A stretch of 47,491 nucleotides of DNA from Hyphomicrobiales bacterium (GTDB lineage Bacteria; Pseudomonadota; Alphaproteobacteria; Rhizobiales; Rhizobiaceae). The notes under the pieces were generated by a model, which worked only from the letters and a program-made list of their open reading frames with translations, did not search any database and was not told where the DNA came from. This document shows positions 8,837 to 17,146 of the stretch, in pieces. The stretch's first letter is position 1. Each line of letters opens with the position of its first letter. The stretch covers positions 1 to 47,491 of the forward strand of contig UCMT01000039.1 in assembly GCA_900473795.1 (NCBI GenBank), written 5' to 3'. The translations under genes and the position numbers were made by a program.

Positions 8837-9307
8837 ATGCCGGACAAAAAAGACATAGATCCGCATGCAGCGCCTCCAAGTGCCAAAGACTTGCGAATGC
8901 AGGTTCTCCAGCGGGAGATGGAGGAAATGGAGAAAGAGCGAAAGCTCAAGGCGTTGGATGAGAAGAAACACGCTGATTTTGCGGGGGACTTTCTGGAGAA
9001 GCATGTGAGTGAAGACGAAATTGCGGTTGTCCGGCGGCTTGTTGCAAACGCGGTGAAAGACGGCAAGTTCGAAGCCATGGTCTACAGTTTCCCTTCAGAT
9101 CTTTGCTCCGACAGCGGCAGAGCCATCAACAGCGGCGATAAGGACTGGCCCCAGACACTTCGGGGCAAGGCTAAGGAGTTCTTCGAGCGTTACCAGGCAT
9201 TCGGTAAGCCTCAAGGCTACAAGATGAAAGCGATGATCATCAACTTCCCTGGCGGCGTGCCAGGTGACGTGGGGTTCTTCCTGAACTGGGCCCCAGACGA
9301 CGTTTGA
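8837..9307 (+). CDS. Hypothetical cytoplasmic protein
   Basis: 156 residues from ATG 8837, preceded by GTGGAG; a TTG six codons upstream is less likely. There is no signal peptide or membrane segment. Residues about 20-60 are rich in Glu, Lys, Arg and Met with heptad-like spacing (QREMEEMEKERKLKALDEKK), suggesting a coiled coil. The C-terminal half (about 60-156) looks like a compact alpha/beta domain with aromatic residues (YSFPSDLCSDSGRAINSG, ending FFLNWAP). I do not recognise the family. It follows the lyase fusion on the same strand after 466 bases, so co-transcription is doubtful. Confidence 0.65.
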   Translation: MPDKKDIDPHAAPPSAKDLRMQVLQREMEEMEKERKLKALDEKKHADFAGDFLEKHVSEDEIAVVRRLVANAVKDGKFEAMVYSFPSDLCSDSGRAINSGDKDWPQTLRGKAKEFFERYQAFGKPQGYKMKAMIINFPGGVPGDVGFFLNWAPDDV

Positions 9308-9719
9308 GTGCTCAAGGCACCTCGGGCTGGTGTCGATTGCCTCGTGGTAGAAAGGGAAGTTGCCGACACGCGGGAAGGATTCGCATAATGGGTCATGTTC
9401 CAAAAAATCAGGCGGCGATCACTGCTTTCTCTGTGGCCTCACCAACACCGGTGCCCGCAGAGGGATATTTCGAACGCAGCGACATCAACCGGCGCCCCAT
9501 TGATGGAGAGCGCCAGCCCATTGACACCTACCTTCTCAAACCGGATCCCGGCGCTACAGGGACCGTGACGAAGTCCGCGCCCACACAGGCCAACAAGCGC
9601 AAGCCGTGGATTGCGCCAGGGCAATGGGCCGTCGGCCGTCGCCCACCCAATTCGAGTATGGGGTCTTGTGCCCCTAAGAGCTTGCCTTGGCCGAAGTGGT
9701 TCACCTCGGGGGAAAGAAA
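9308..9719. other. Intergenic region upstream of the DUF3300 gene
   Basis: About 410 bases. A frame starting at 9388 (113 codons, GGAAGG nine bases upstream) runs into the next gene. Its sequence is Pro- and Lys-rich without recognisable character, so I do not call it. I see nothing else. Confidence 0.3.
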
Positions 9720-11099
9720 ATGGTTATAGAGCGGATCGTTGTGATCTGCCGCGCCGCGGTGATCACTCTAGCGATGCTTGCAACAAGCGGTGTCGCGCTA
9801 GCTCAGGAAAAGGCTGCTTCTGTCCCGCCCACGCAGGAGCGTGTTACCCCCGAACCGTTCACCGAGGACGAGTTGGAGGTTCTAGTTTCCCGCATCGCGC
9901 TTTATCCAGACGAACTGGTGGCGCTGGTCTCGGCCGCCTCGCTCTATCCCTTGCAAATCGTCGAGGCGGCGCGGTTTCTCAAGGCGCGCTCGAAAAAAGC
10001 TGATCTCAAGCCCAAGGAAAGCTGGGACGGCAGCGTGATCTCGCTGTTGAACTACCCGGAAATCGTCAACATGATGAGCGAGGACCTCGATTGGACGCAG
10101 AGCTTCGGCCAAGCAATCACCAATCAGCAAAAGGACGTGCTGATCGAAATCCAGCAATTGCGCGACGAGGCGGTCGCCAAGGACATCATCAAGTCGGATG
10201 ACAAGATGAAGGTGGTCGAAGAGGGTGACAACATCATCATCCAGCCGGCGAACCCTGAAACGATCTATGTTCCTCAGTATCCGCCGGAGATGCTCTACGA
10301 ACCGGATTATGTGCCGGCGCCGATCGGATATTACGATGAGCCCTATCCCTCCTATTATTACCCCGGAGCGGCCTTCTTCGCCGGCGCCGTCAGCGGCGCG
10401 ATCTTCGGCGCCATTGTCGACTGGGACGACTGGGGTGTCTGGGGTGGCGACTGGGGCGGCGACATCGATGTAGACTGCGACAAGTGCTTCAACAACATCG
10501 ACTTCGACGGCAAGATCAAATGGAACGACATCGATTGGAAGAATGTCGACCGCAGCAAGCTCAAGTTCGACCGCGACCAATTGCAGAAGTTCGACCGCAC
10601 GAACATCAAGGACAGCATCAAGGCGAAGGGCGACAACAATATCCGAAACCGCGCTGCGGCGATCAATCGCGATCGACCGCAGGCGCGCGCCGGTGGCGGC
10701 CAGATCAAGGACGTACGCAAGAGCACGCTCGAAGGACTGAAGGCCCAGCCTCGGCCAGCCGCGCGCGCCAGCGATGGGAGAACGGCGGCGAAGGCGAAAC
10801 CCAATGTGTCGAAGTCCAATGTCAACCGTTCCAAGGGCAAGAAGCCCAACGTCAATCGACCAGCCGGCAAGCAGAAGATGGCAGCCAAGGCGCAGAACCG
10901 CTCTAGAAAACCGTCCGGCCTTGGCAACGTCAACTCCGGGCGGCGGGAAGTGGCATCGTCGAGACGTGGTGGCCACAGCATGGGCGGCGGCCAGCGCGGC
11001 GGCGGGCGCAGCCATGTCAGTCGCGGTGGCGGCGGGCGGCCAATGGCCCGCGGTGGCGGCGGGCGTGGCGGTGGCGGCCGTGGCGGCGGCAGGCGCTAG
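9720..11099 (+). CDS. Secreted DUF3300-domain protein with Gly/Arg-rich tail
   Basis: 459 residues from ATG 9720 after a GGGGGAAAG ribosome site. The signal peptide spans about residues 1-29 (hydrophobic VICRAAVITLAMLATSGVALA, cleaved at AQ-EK). The DUF3300 domain (about 45-230) holds the characteristic SRIALYPDELVALVSAASLYP and ETIYVPQYPPEMLY. A Gly/Trp/Asp patch follows (WGVWGGDWGGDIDVD). The rest is long, basic and probably disordered (many Lys, Arg, Asn and Ser), ending in a run of short RGGGG repeats. It is followed after 17 bases by a DUF2950 gene, a pairing common in Proteobacteria. Function is unknown; the location should be periplasmic or envelope-bound, and the tail could bind nucleic acid or acidic polymers. 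Confidence 0.85.
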   Translation: MVIERIVVICRAAVITLAMLATSGVALAQEKAASVPPTQERVTPEPFTEDELEVLVSRIALYPDELVALVSAASLYPLQIVEAARFLKARSKKADLKPKESWDGSVISLLNYPEIVNMMSEDLDWTQSFGQAITNQQKDVLIEIQQLRDEAVAKDIIKSDDKMKVVEEGDNIIIQPANPETIYVPQYPPEMLYEPDYVPAPIGYYDEPYPSYYYPGAAFFAGAVSGAIFGAIVDWDDWGVWGGDWGGDIDVDCDKCFNNIDFDGKIKWNDIDWKNVDRSKLKFDRDQLQKFDRTNIKDSIKAKGDNNIRNRAAAINRDRPQARAGGGQIKDVRKSTLEGLKAQPRPAARASDGRTAAKAKPNVSKSNVNRSKGKKPNVNRPAGKQKMAAKAQNRSRKPSGLGNVNSGRREVASSRRGGHSMGGGQRGGGRSHVSRGGGGRPMARGGGGRGGGGRGGGRR

Positions 11100-11116
11100 C
11101 GGGCGACGGGAGAACG

Positions 11117-12070
11117 ATGATGACCAAGCTCATTCACACTCTTCTCATGGGATCGGCGGTCTCGCTGATACTCGCCGTTGCACCGCTTCCTGACGCTCTT
11201 GCGCAGGCACCGGCTCCGGCGAGCATCGATGCCTATGCCGCGGCGGAAGACTCTCCGGCCTTCGACGATCCCTCGAAGGCGGTGGAGGCCTTCAAGTCGG
11301 CGCTTGCCGCCAATGACTTCGACGGTCTGGCACGGCTTTTGGGTCTGGACGCCACGAAGCTCAAGGCAGGCGAGGGGGCGATGGAAACCTTCGCGCTCAT
11401 TCGCGAGGGGGCTTCGCGCAACGTCATCGTGCGCGATCTCGACGGGAGCAAGATCCTCGAGATCGGCGACCGCCTCTGGCCCATGCCGTTTCCGCTCACG
11501 AAGGGCGAGGACGGCAAATGGGCGTTCGACACCTATGTAGGGCTGGAGGAGATCGTCAATCGCCGTGTCGGTGAGAATGAGCTCGAGGCGATCGAGACGG
11601 CGCGCGCCTATGTCGAGGCACAGAAGGACTATGGCGCCACGGATCGAGACGCGGACGGCGTCTTCGAGTTTGCGCAAAAGCTCATCAGCAGCCCGGCTCA
11701 GACCGACGGCCTCTACTGGCCGGCGGATCAGGGCGACGGCGAAAGCCCGGTCGGTGACTCGATCAGCGAGGCCGCCTTGGAGGAGGCTAAGGCCGGAGAG
11801 GGCTATTTCGGCTACCGATTCCGCATCTTGACCTCGCAGGGCGACAACATTGCCGGGGGCAGATACGATTATGTCATCAACGGCAACATGATCGCCGGAT
11901 TCGCGCTGATCGCCTGGCCGGTCAAATATGCCGAGACTGGTGTCAAGACATTCGTCGTCAATCAGCAGGGCATCGTCTACGAACGGGACCTTGGTCCGAG
12001 CACCGAGGCGATCGTGCCCTTCATCGACCGCTTTGACCCGGACGACAAGTGGACTGTGGCAACGGATTAA
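11117..12070 (+). CDS. Secreted DUF2950-domain protein
   Basis: 317 residues. The signal peptide is MMTKLIHTLLMGSAVSLILA, cleaved near ALAQ-AP at residue 30. The mature part matches the DUF2950 family, with a conserved centre including GAPYFGYRF-like GEGYFGYRFRILTSQGDNIAGG and a preceding acidic region (YWPADQGDGESPVGD). The family's role is not established. The gene is directly behind the DUF3300 gene on the same strand, so the two likely form an operon and may act together in the periplasm. The product is acidic, in contrast to the strongly basic tail of its partner. Confidence 0.85.
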   Translation: MMTKLIHTLLMGSAVSLILAVAPLPDALAQAPAPASIDAYAAAEDSPAFDDPSKAVEAFKSALAANDFDGLARLLGLDATKLKAGEGAMETFALIREGASRNVIVRDLDGSKILEIGDRLWPMPFPLTKGEDGKWAFDTYVGLEEIVNRRVGENELEAIETARAYVEAQKDYGATDRDADGVFEFAQKLISSPAQTDGLYWPADQGDGESPVGDSISEAALEEAKAGEGYFGYRFRILTSQGDNIAGGRYDYVINGNMIAGFALIAWPVKYAETGVKTFVVNQQGIVYERDLGPSTEAIVPFIDRFDPDDKWTVATD

Positions 12071-12119
12071 CTCGGCTTGAGTTGAAACCATAGCCGGGTG
12101 CTGCTGCAGGAAAACGGCT

Positions 12120-13298
12120 TCAAAGAGTTCGGATGAGCGCTAGGGTGTGGCGCGCGATCATCAGTTCCTCATCGGTAGGCAGGATATGAAGCGACACACG
12201 GCTCGTCGCTGTCGAGATCGACATCGCGCCCGCTTCGTTGGCTGCGGGGTCGTATTCAACCCCAAGCCAGGCAAGCCGCTCGGCAACGCGGGCACGGATC
12301 GTCGCTGAATTCTCTCCGACCCCGGCCGTGAACACGAATGCATCAAGACCACCGAGTGCTGCCGCAAGCATGCCGGCGTTGAGCGCGCAACGATGGACGA
12401 AGTGATCGATGGCGAGGGCCGCGTGCGGATCGTCGCTGGCAAGAAGCTCGCGCATGTCGCCAGAAATGCCGGAAAGACCTTTAAGACCGGAACTCCGGTA
12501 CAGAAGGTTCGTCACCTCGCCAGAGCTCATGCCTTTCTGGTCGATGAGATACAGCACCACACCTGGATCCATTTGTCCGGGCCGTGTGCCCATCGGCAGG
12601 CCGTCGAGCGCGGTGAAGCCCATCGTGGTCTCGACGCTGCGGCCGTCGTGCAGGGCGCACATCGAGGCACCGCTGCCGAGATGGGCGACGATGACCCGAC
12701 CCCGCGCGACATCCGGCGCCGCCTCGACCAACCGCTCGGCAATATATTCGTAAGAGAGGCCATGGAAACCGTAACGTCGCACGCCCTCGTCGTAGAAGGA
12801 CTGTGGCAGGGCGTAACAGTCCGCATGCGCGGCGTGGCCGCGGTGGAAGGCGGTATCGAAACAGGCGACCTGCGGTACGTCCGGATTGATCTCCATGGCA
12901 AGGCGGATCGGCGCGAGGTTGTTGGGCTGGTGCAGGGGCGCGAGATCCTGAAAGGTGGCCAGCCTGTCCAGTACCGCGGGATCGATCAGGACCGGCTTGG
13001 TATAATCCGGGCCGCCGTGAACAACACGGTGGCCGATGGCCTTGAGCACGAAGCCTTCGAGGGTCTGAAACCACGCGCGTGTTTCAGCAATAGCAGCCAG
13101 CAGGTCACCGACAACTTGTGGCTCATAGCTGCGATCGACAAGGACCGCTCCGTCGGCAGCGGTTGCGCGCAGTCGTGGACGGGTCCCGATGCCGTCGATC
13201 TGGCCGCGTATGCGCCGCTCAATACCCGCCCCCGCGATCTCGAAGAACTGGAACTTGAGGCTGGAGGAGCCGGCATTGACGACGAGGATCGTATCCAT
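12120..13298 (-). CDS. ackA: Acetate kinase
   Basis: 392 residues, normal length for the family. It interconverts acetyl-phosphate plus ADP with acetate plus ATP in the cytoplasm. The N-terminal phosphate-binding motif is [11 protein letters not shown], followed by [12 protein letters not shown], the second signature [23 protein letters not shown], and FTAGVGENS near the C-terminus. It begins three bases after the stop of pta, so the two form an operon that links the acetyl-phosphate made by the phosphoketolase encoded 4 kb away to ATP. It converges with the DUF2950 gene. Confidence 0.95.
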   Translation of the reverse strand: MDTILVVNAGSSSLKFQFFEIAGAGIERRIRGQIDGIGTRPRLRATAADGAVLVDRSYEPQVVGDLLAAIAETRAWFQTLEGFVLKAIGHRVVHGGPDYTKPVLIDPAVLDRLATFQDLAPLHQPNNLAPIRLAMEINPDVPQVACFDTAFHRGHAAHADCYALPQSFYDEGVRRYGFHGLSYEYIAERLVEAAPDVARGRVIVAHLGSGASMCALHDGRSVETTMGFTALDGLPMGTRPGQMDPGVVLYLIDQKGMSSGEVTNLLYRSSGLKGLSGISGDMRELLASDDPHAALAIDHFVHRCALNAGMLAAALGGLDAFVFTAGVGENSATIRARVAERLAWLGVEYDPAANEAGAMSISTATSRVSLHILPTDEELMIARHTLALIRTL

Positions 13299-13301
13299 GA
13301 C

Positions 13302-14258
13302 TTAGGCCACCACCGGCATTGCTTGCCGTCGGGCAGCGGCATAGAGCGTGGCAACAGCGCAGGAAGCCAGGCGGCTTCGAACGGAATCCGCCCGCGACGT
13401 GAGGACGATTGGAACGCGCGCGCCGAGCACGATACCGGCGGCATCGGCATGTGCGAGGAAAGTCAGGTTCTTGGCGAGCATGTTGCCGGCCTCGAGATCA
13501 GGCACGACCAGGATCTGCGCGCGGCCCGCCACCGGCGAGGTGAGACCTTTGATGCGGGCAGCTTCCGGGCTTATCGCATTGTCGAAGGCAAGCGGTCCAT
13601 CGAGCAAGCCACCGGTGATTTGGCTACGCTCCGCCATCTTGCACAGAGCTGCCGCTTCGATCGTCGATGGTATCTTGGTCGTCACCGTTTCGACGGCCGA
13701 GACAATCGCCACGCGCGGTTCGCCGAGACCGACCGAGACCCAGAGATCGATCGCGTTCTGCACGATGTCGCGTTTGGCATCCAGGTCGGGAAAGATGTTG
13801 ATCGCCGCATCGGTGATAAACAAGGTTTCCGGATGACCGGGCACGTCCATCACGAAGACATGGCTGATGCGGCGTTCAGTGCGAAGGCCCGTGGTCGAGG
13901 CGGTGACCGCGCGCATCAATTCGTCCGTATGCAGGCTGCCCTTCATCAGGAGTTCGCCCTTTCCCTCTCGGATCAGAGCGACTGCCTTTGCCGCCGCCGC
14001 GTGGCTATGCGGCGCGTCGACGATCTCGTGCGTTTTGAGATCAAGCCCGTTTTCCGCAGCTACGCTGCGGATTTTTGTTTCGGGTCCAACCAGAACAGGA
14101 ACGATCAGGCCGTTTTCGGCTGCTTCGAGCGCGCCGCGCAGCGAGGTTTCATCGCAAGGATGCGCGACGACGGTGACTGCGGACCGGGCCTTTTGCGCAG
14201 CGGCAATCAGGCGGTCGTATTTTGACGGTTCAGGCATCGTCGTGGTCGCGTCAGACAA
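13302..14258 (-). CDS. pta: Phosphate acetyltransferase (PTA_PTB family)
   Basis: 318 residues if translation starts at the TTG at 14258, which lies six bases after AGGAGG. The next ATG (14237) lacks such a site, and the frame is open further upstream to 14351. One PTA_PTB domain spans nearly all of it (motifs SLHTDELMRAV, MDVPGHPETLFITDAAIN and GPLAFDNAIS). It interconverts acetyl-CoA plus phosphate with acetyl-phosphate plus CoA. Short enzymes of this family include phosphate butyryltransferases, but the neighbouring ackA and phosphoketolase favour acetyl groups. It is first of the pta-ackA operon. Confidence 0.9.
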   Translation of the reverse strand: MSDATTTMPEPSKYDRLIAAAQKARSAVTVVAHPCDETSLRGALEAAENGLIVPVLVGPETKIRSVAAENGLDLKTHEIVDAPHSHAAAAKAVALIREGKGELLMKGSLHTDELMRAVTASTTGLRTERRISHVFVMDVPGHPETLFITDAAINIFPDLDAKRDIVQNAIDLWVSVGLGEPRVAIVSAVETVTTKIPSTIEAAALCKMAERSQITGGLLDGPLAFDNAISPEAARIKGLTSPVAGRAQILVVPDLEAGNMLAKNLTFLAHADAAGIVLGARVPIVLTSRADSVRSRLASCAVATLYAAARRQAMPVVA

Positions 14259-14395
14259 TGGAAACCTCCTGCAGGTCTTGATCAGGATGCGCACCGTGCG
14301 CGGGTGACGGGGCGGGTAAGCACCGTTCAACACCCTCCATGCATCGAGCACGCCGCCATCATGGCTTGAGCCAAAAACTGGTGGAGCGCGGGTTA

Positions 14396-14764
14396 CTAGC
14401 GCCTCAGATCGCGGGCTTGCCCCGACGTCCGTAGCTGCTCAAGTGTTTTACCCAAACAACTTCCCCCGATTGGTTCGCCCAATGTTTTAGCAGTCCCGCC
14501 GACAGATATTGTTCCCGCAAGCCTGCTTGGGTTGATGTAGGTCGCGACGCCATCTGGATTCAGTTTCGAAAAATAAAAAGCATGGTGTATGCCCTTGTAT
14601 TCACAGCTTATCAGAAAAGGAAAATCCTCAAATGGCTCGCTCGCATAAGTTTCCGAAACGGAAATGTTGGTAAATTGAAGTAAAAAAACAATTGTTACAT
14701 ATATCGAAAAATACAATTTCGTTGAAACATTGTATGTTAGTCGGAGAACAGATAGATAGACCAT
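14396..14764 (-). CDS. Hypothetical exported protein in AT-rich DNA
   Basis: 122 residues, preceded by AGGAG ten bases before the ATG. The N-terminus has a basic start and a hydrophobic stretch (YFSIYVTIVFLLQFTN), a likely signal peptide or anchor. The mature part has two Cys residues (ISCEYKG and GGSCLGK) that could form a disulphide. I recognise no family. The first two thirds are much more AT-rich than neighbouring genes, which suggests acquisition or weak selection. Its last codons lie in a 34-base stretch repeated at 31,587-31,620, so the present C-terminus may come from a repeat insertion. Confidence 0.5.
   Translation of the reverse strand: MVYLSVLRLTYNVSTKLYFSIYVTIVFLLQFTNISVSETYASEPFEDFPFLISCEYKGIHHAFYFSKLNPDGVATYINPSRLAGTISVGGTAKTLGEPIGGSCLGKTLEQLRTSGQARDLRR
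14413..14446. repeat. 34-base dispersed repeat, copy 1
   Basis: This stretch matches 31,587-31,620 in the same orientation at 29 of 34 positions, and all five differences are transitions. It overlaps the 3' end of the hypothetical gene 14,396-14,764. Confidence 0.6.
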
Positions 14765-15281
14765 TGCTCTAAGACTCCTGTTGATTCAAACAACCCCTCC
14801 GACGGCCGACATGCCTGCGCATCGTTCGCCGCGATCTGCGTGTCGCAACGGCAAGGTGCCTGGACATGAGCACATGGCCGATCTGAGACGCCGTCATGCT
14901 CCAAAGCACTGGGAGAGTTGCATACTGCCTGCAATCAGATCCTGATTAGGTCCGGCATCGAAGCGACGCCGTCCAACGCCCGCGATGTGTCGTCCCGCGA
15001 GGCCGCGCAATGGATAAAAGACCTTCTTGTGCCGGAGGTTTGCATCGCATCTCTCCCAGGATCATACGAAAGCTCGTCAAAGACTGCTCCCAATGCCTTT
15101 GTATTGCAAGAGCAAACGCACTGGGACGCCGCCAGCAGTATTCCTAGTAAACGTCCTGTGCGGACCTCGTCTCGGACAAATAAGCCGCAGCGGTCGCGAG
15201 TTGGTTGTCGAAATGTCACAACAGGTTTAATGTAACAGGGGAGAAGTCGGTGCTGAAATCCATAGGGGAGTTGGAACCGAG
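14765..15281. other. Intergenic region with diverged repeat copy B and CBS-BON promoter
   Basis: About 515 bases between divergent genes. It contains repeat copy B (14,933-15,119). Open frames across it on both strands (for example 14,918-15,235) have no ribosome site. The promoter of the CBS-BON gene must lie in the last 150 bases; I cannot name its boxes with confidence. Confidence 0.4.
14933..15119 (+). repeat. Diverged dispersed repeat, copy B
   Basis: This is the plus-strand counterpart of 8507-8720: block 1 at 14,933-14,975 (35 of 43 identical) and block 2 at 15,086-15,119 (27 of 34 identical). An uninterrupted reading frame covers this copy, while the equivalent frame in copy A is broken, so a common ancestral gene remains possible. 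Confidence 0.6.
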
Positions 15282-15965
15282 ATGCTCGCCAAAGATGTAA
15301 TGACGACGAAGATCGTCAAAGTATCACCCGACAACAGTATCAGGCAGGCATGCAAGATCATGCTGGACTATCACGTCAGCGGCATTCCAGTCGTTGACGA
15401 CGACGGGCACCTCCTCGGTATCATCAGTGAAGGAGACCTGATCCGCAGAACGGAACTGGGCGGCGGAGTGTTCGCGCCCACCGAGATCGCGATGCCTGCC
15501 GACGAGAGAGCCGACGCCTATGTGAAGCGCTGTTCATGGAAGGTCGGCGACACAATGTCCCGTGATCCCGTGACCATCGATGAGGAAACGTCACTTATAC
15601 GAGTTGCACAACTCATGCAGGAACACGGCATAAAGCGCGTTCCCGTCATGAGAGCTGGTGAGCTGATCGGCATCGTTGGCCGGGCCGACCTGCTCCAGGC
15701 AATTCTGACGGCCAAACAGGATGAAACGGCGGCAGGCGACGAGAGCATTCAGCGCAGCGTCGCGACCCGGCTCGGAGAAAACACCGGCCTGGAAGGTCTC
15801 GGCGTGAAAGTGACCGTTGCCGACGGTACCGTGCATCTCTGGGGCAATGTCGAGACCGCAGAATGCAGGAGAGCCGCGCGGGTCGTCGCAGAAAGCGTTC
15901 GCGGCGTCAGAAGTGTTGTCGAGCACTTTTCGCAATCTTGTCCGCAGGGCGGAACAGGCAACTGA
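15282..15965 (+). CDS. CBS-domain pair plus BON-domain protein
   Basis: 227 residues. Two CBS domains (about 7-62 and 82-140; motifs DYHVSGIPVVDDDGHLLGIISEGDLI and HGIKRVPVMRAGELIGIVGRADLL) form an adenine-nucleotide-sensing Bateman module. A BON domain follows (about 155-222; GLGVKVTVADGTVHLWGNVET), a fold that binds phospholipid or the envelope. There is no signal peptide, so it is probably cytoplasmic or membrane-peripheral. CBS-BON proteins are common in rhizobia, and their targets are unknown. Placement just before alcohol dehydrogenase and phosphoketolase suggests that it senses cellular energy charge for this island; that is inference. Confidence 0.9.
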   Translation: MLAKDVMTTKIVKVSPDNSIRQACKIMLDYHVSGIPVVDDDGHLLGIISEGDLIRRTELGGGVFAPTEIAMPADERADAYVKRCSWKVGDTMSRDPVTIDEETSLIRVAQLMQEHGIKRVPVMRAGELIGIVGRADLLQAILTAKQDETAAGDESIQRSVATRLGENTGLEGLGVKVTVADGTVHLWGNVETAECRRAARVVAESVRGVRSVVEHFSQSCPQGGTGN

Positions 15966-16040
15966 GCATCTCCATATCCCGACTCGGGGCGGTTTCGCAG
16001 TCGCGGTGCATGACATTGCACGAAGAGAGGGAGCCAACTC

Positions 16041-17066
16041 ATGGCACAGAGAATGAAAGCGGCTGTTGTCCGAGCCTTCCGGGCACCACTCGTCATAGAG
16101 GACATGGCGGTTCCAAGTCCGAAGGACGGACAGATCCTCGTGAAGTATGAGGCGACCGGCGTCTGTCATACGGACCTTCATGCGGCAAGCGGAGACTGGC
16201 CGGTGAAGCCCACTCCGCCCTTTGTACCAGGGCATGAGGGGGTCGGGTTCGTCTCTGCAGTAGGGGCAGGCGTAAAAAGGGTAAAGGAAGGTGATCGCGT
16301 CGGCGTGCCTTGGCTGCACAGCGCTTGTGGTTACTGCCCCTATTGCCGAACCGGTTGGGAAACGCTGTGCGCATCACAGTCAAACACCGGTTACTCCGTA
16401 AACGGGACTTTCGCGCAGTTCGGTCTTGCAGATCCTGATTTCGTAGCCCGCTTGCCAGACGGCCTTGATTTCGGACCGGCGGCTCCGGTGCTATGCGCCG
16501 GCGTCACTGTCTACAAAGGTTTGAAAGAAACCGAGGTTCGCCCCGGCGAGTGGGTAGCCGTTTCCGGGGTGGGCGGCCTAGGTCACATGGCCATCCAGTA
16601 CGCCAAGGCGATGGGTATGCACGTGGTCGCCGCGGACATATTCGAGGACAAGCTGGCGCTGGCCAAGAAACTTGGCGCCGACCTCACCGTCAACGGCAAG
16701 GACAAGGATGCGATCGAGCAGGTCCAGAAGGCCACGGGCGGGGTACATGGAGCGCTTGTCACGGCGGTTTCGCCGATTGCGATGGAGCAAGCCTTCGGGT
16801 TCATGCGTTCGAAGGGAACGATGGTTCTCGTCGGCCTTCCGCCCGGAAAAATATCGCTGCCAGTTTTCGAGACTGTGTTGAAACGCATCACCGTACGTGG
16901 CTCGATCGTGGGAACGCGTCAGGACCTCGAGGAATGTCTGCAATTTGCGGCAGAGGGCAAGGTTGTTCCTCATTTCTCCTGGGACGAACTGGAAAACGTC
17001 AATGATATCTTTCGCCGGATGGAGGAAGGGAAGATTGACGGTCGAATTGTAATGAGACTGCAATAA
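16041..17066 (+). CDS. adhP: Zinc-dependent alcohol dehydrogenase (AdhP type)
   Basis: 341 residues, medium-chain dehydrogenase family. The catalytic zinc site is C42 (GVCHTDLHA), H65-E66 (GHEGVG) and C152. Structural zinc cysteines are C96, C99, C102 and C110. The nucleotide fold carries GVGGLGHMA (about 176-184). Members oxidise ethanol and other primary alcohols or reduce aldehydes with NAD(H). The start ATG 16041 follows GGGAG. Acetaldehyde from the upstream ethanolamine ammonia-lyase or acetyl-phosphate-derived acetate metabolism would be sensible connections. The gene is followed 80 bases later by phosphoketolase on the same strand. Confidence 0.9.
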   Translation: MAQRMKAAVVRAFRAPLVIEDMAVPSPKDGQILVKYEATGVCHTDLHAASGDWPVKPTPPFVPGHEGVGFVSAVGAGVKRVKEGDRVGVPWLHSACGYCPYCRTGWETLCASQSNTGYSVNGTFAQFGLADPDFVARLPDGLDFGPAAPVLCAGVTVYKGLKETEVRPGEWVAVSGVGGLGHMAIQYAKAMGMHVVAADIFEDKLALAKKLGADLTVNGKDKDAIEQVQKATGGVHGALVTAVSPIAMEQAFGFMRSKGTMVLVGLPPGKISLPVFETVLKRITVRGSIVGTRQDLEECLQFAAEGKVVPHFSWDELENVNDIFRRMEEGKIDGRIVMRLQ

Positions 17067-17146
17067 ATTACGGCCGAAGCGCCACCTTGGACTAATCTCC
17101 GGCCTTGGATCAGTTGATGTAACACCGACTTCACCAGGAGGCTGCG

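Noticed and set aside
9388..9729. Possible small gene before the DUF3300 gene
   Set aside because: It has a weak GGAAGG site but low-information Pro/Lys-rich sequence and overlaps the start of a certain gene.
12393..14225. Very long plus-strand open frame (610 codons) antisense to ackA and pta
   Set aside because: It is the complementary frame of two certain genes in high-GC DNA, has no ribosome site, and its translation has no domain-like character.
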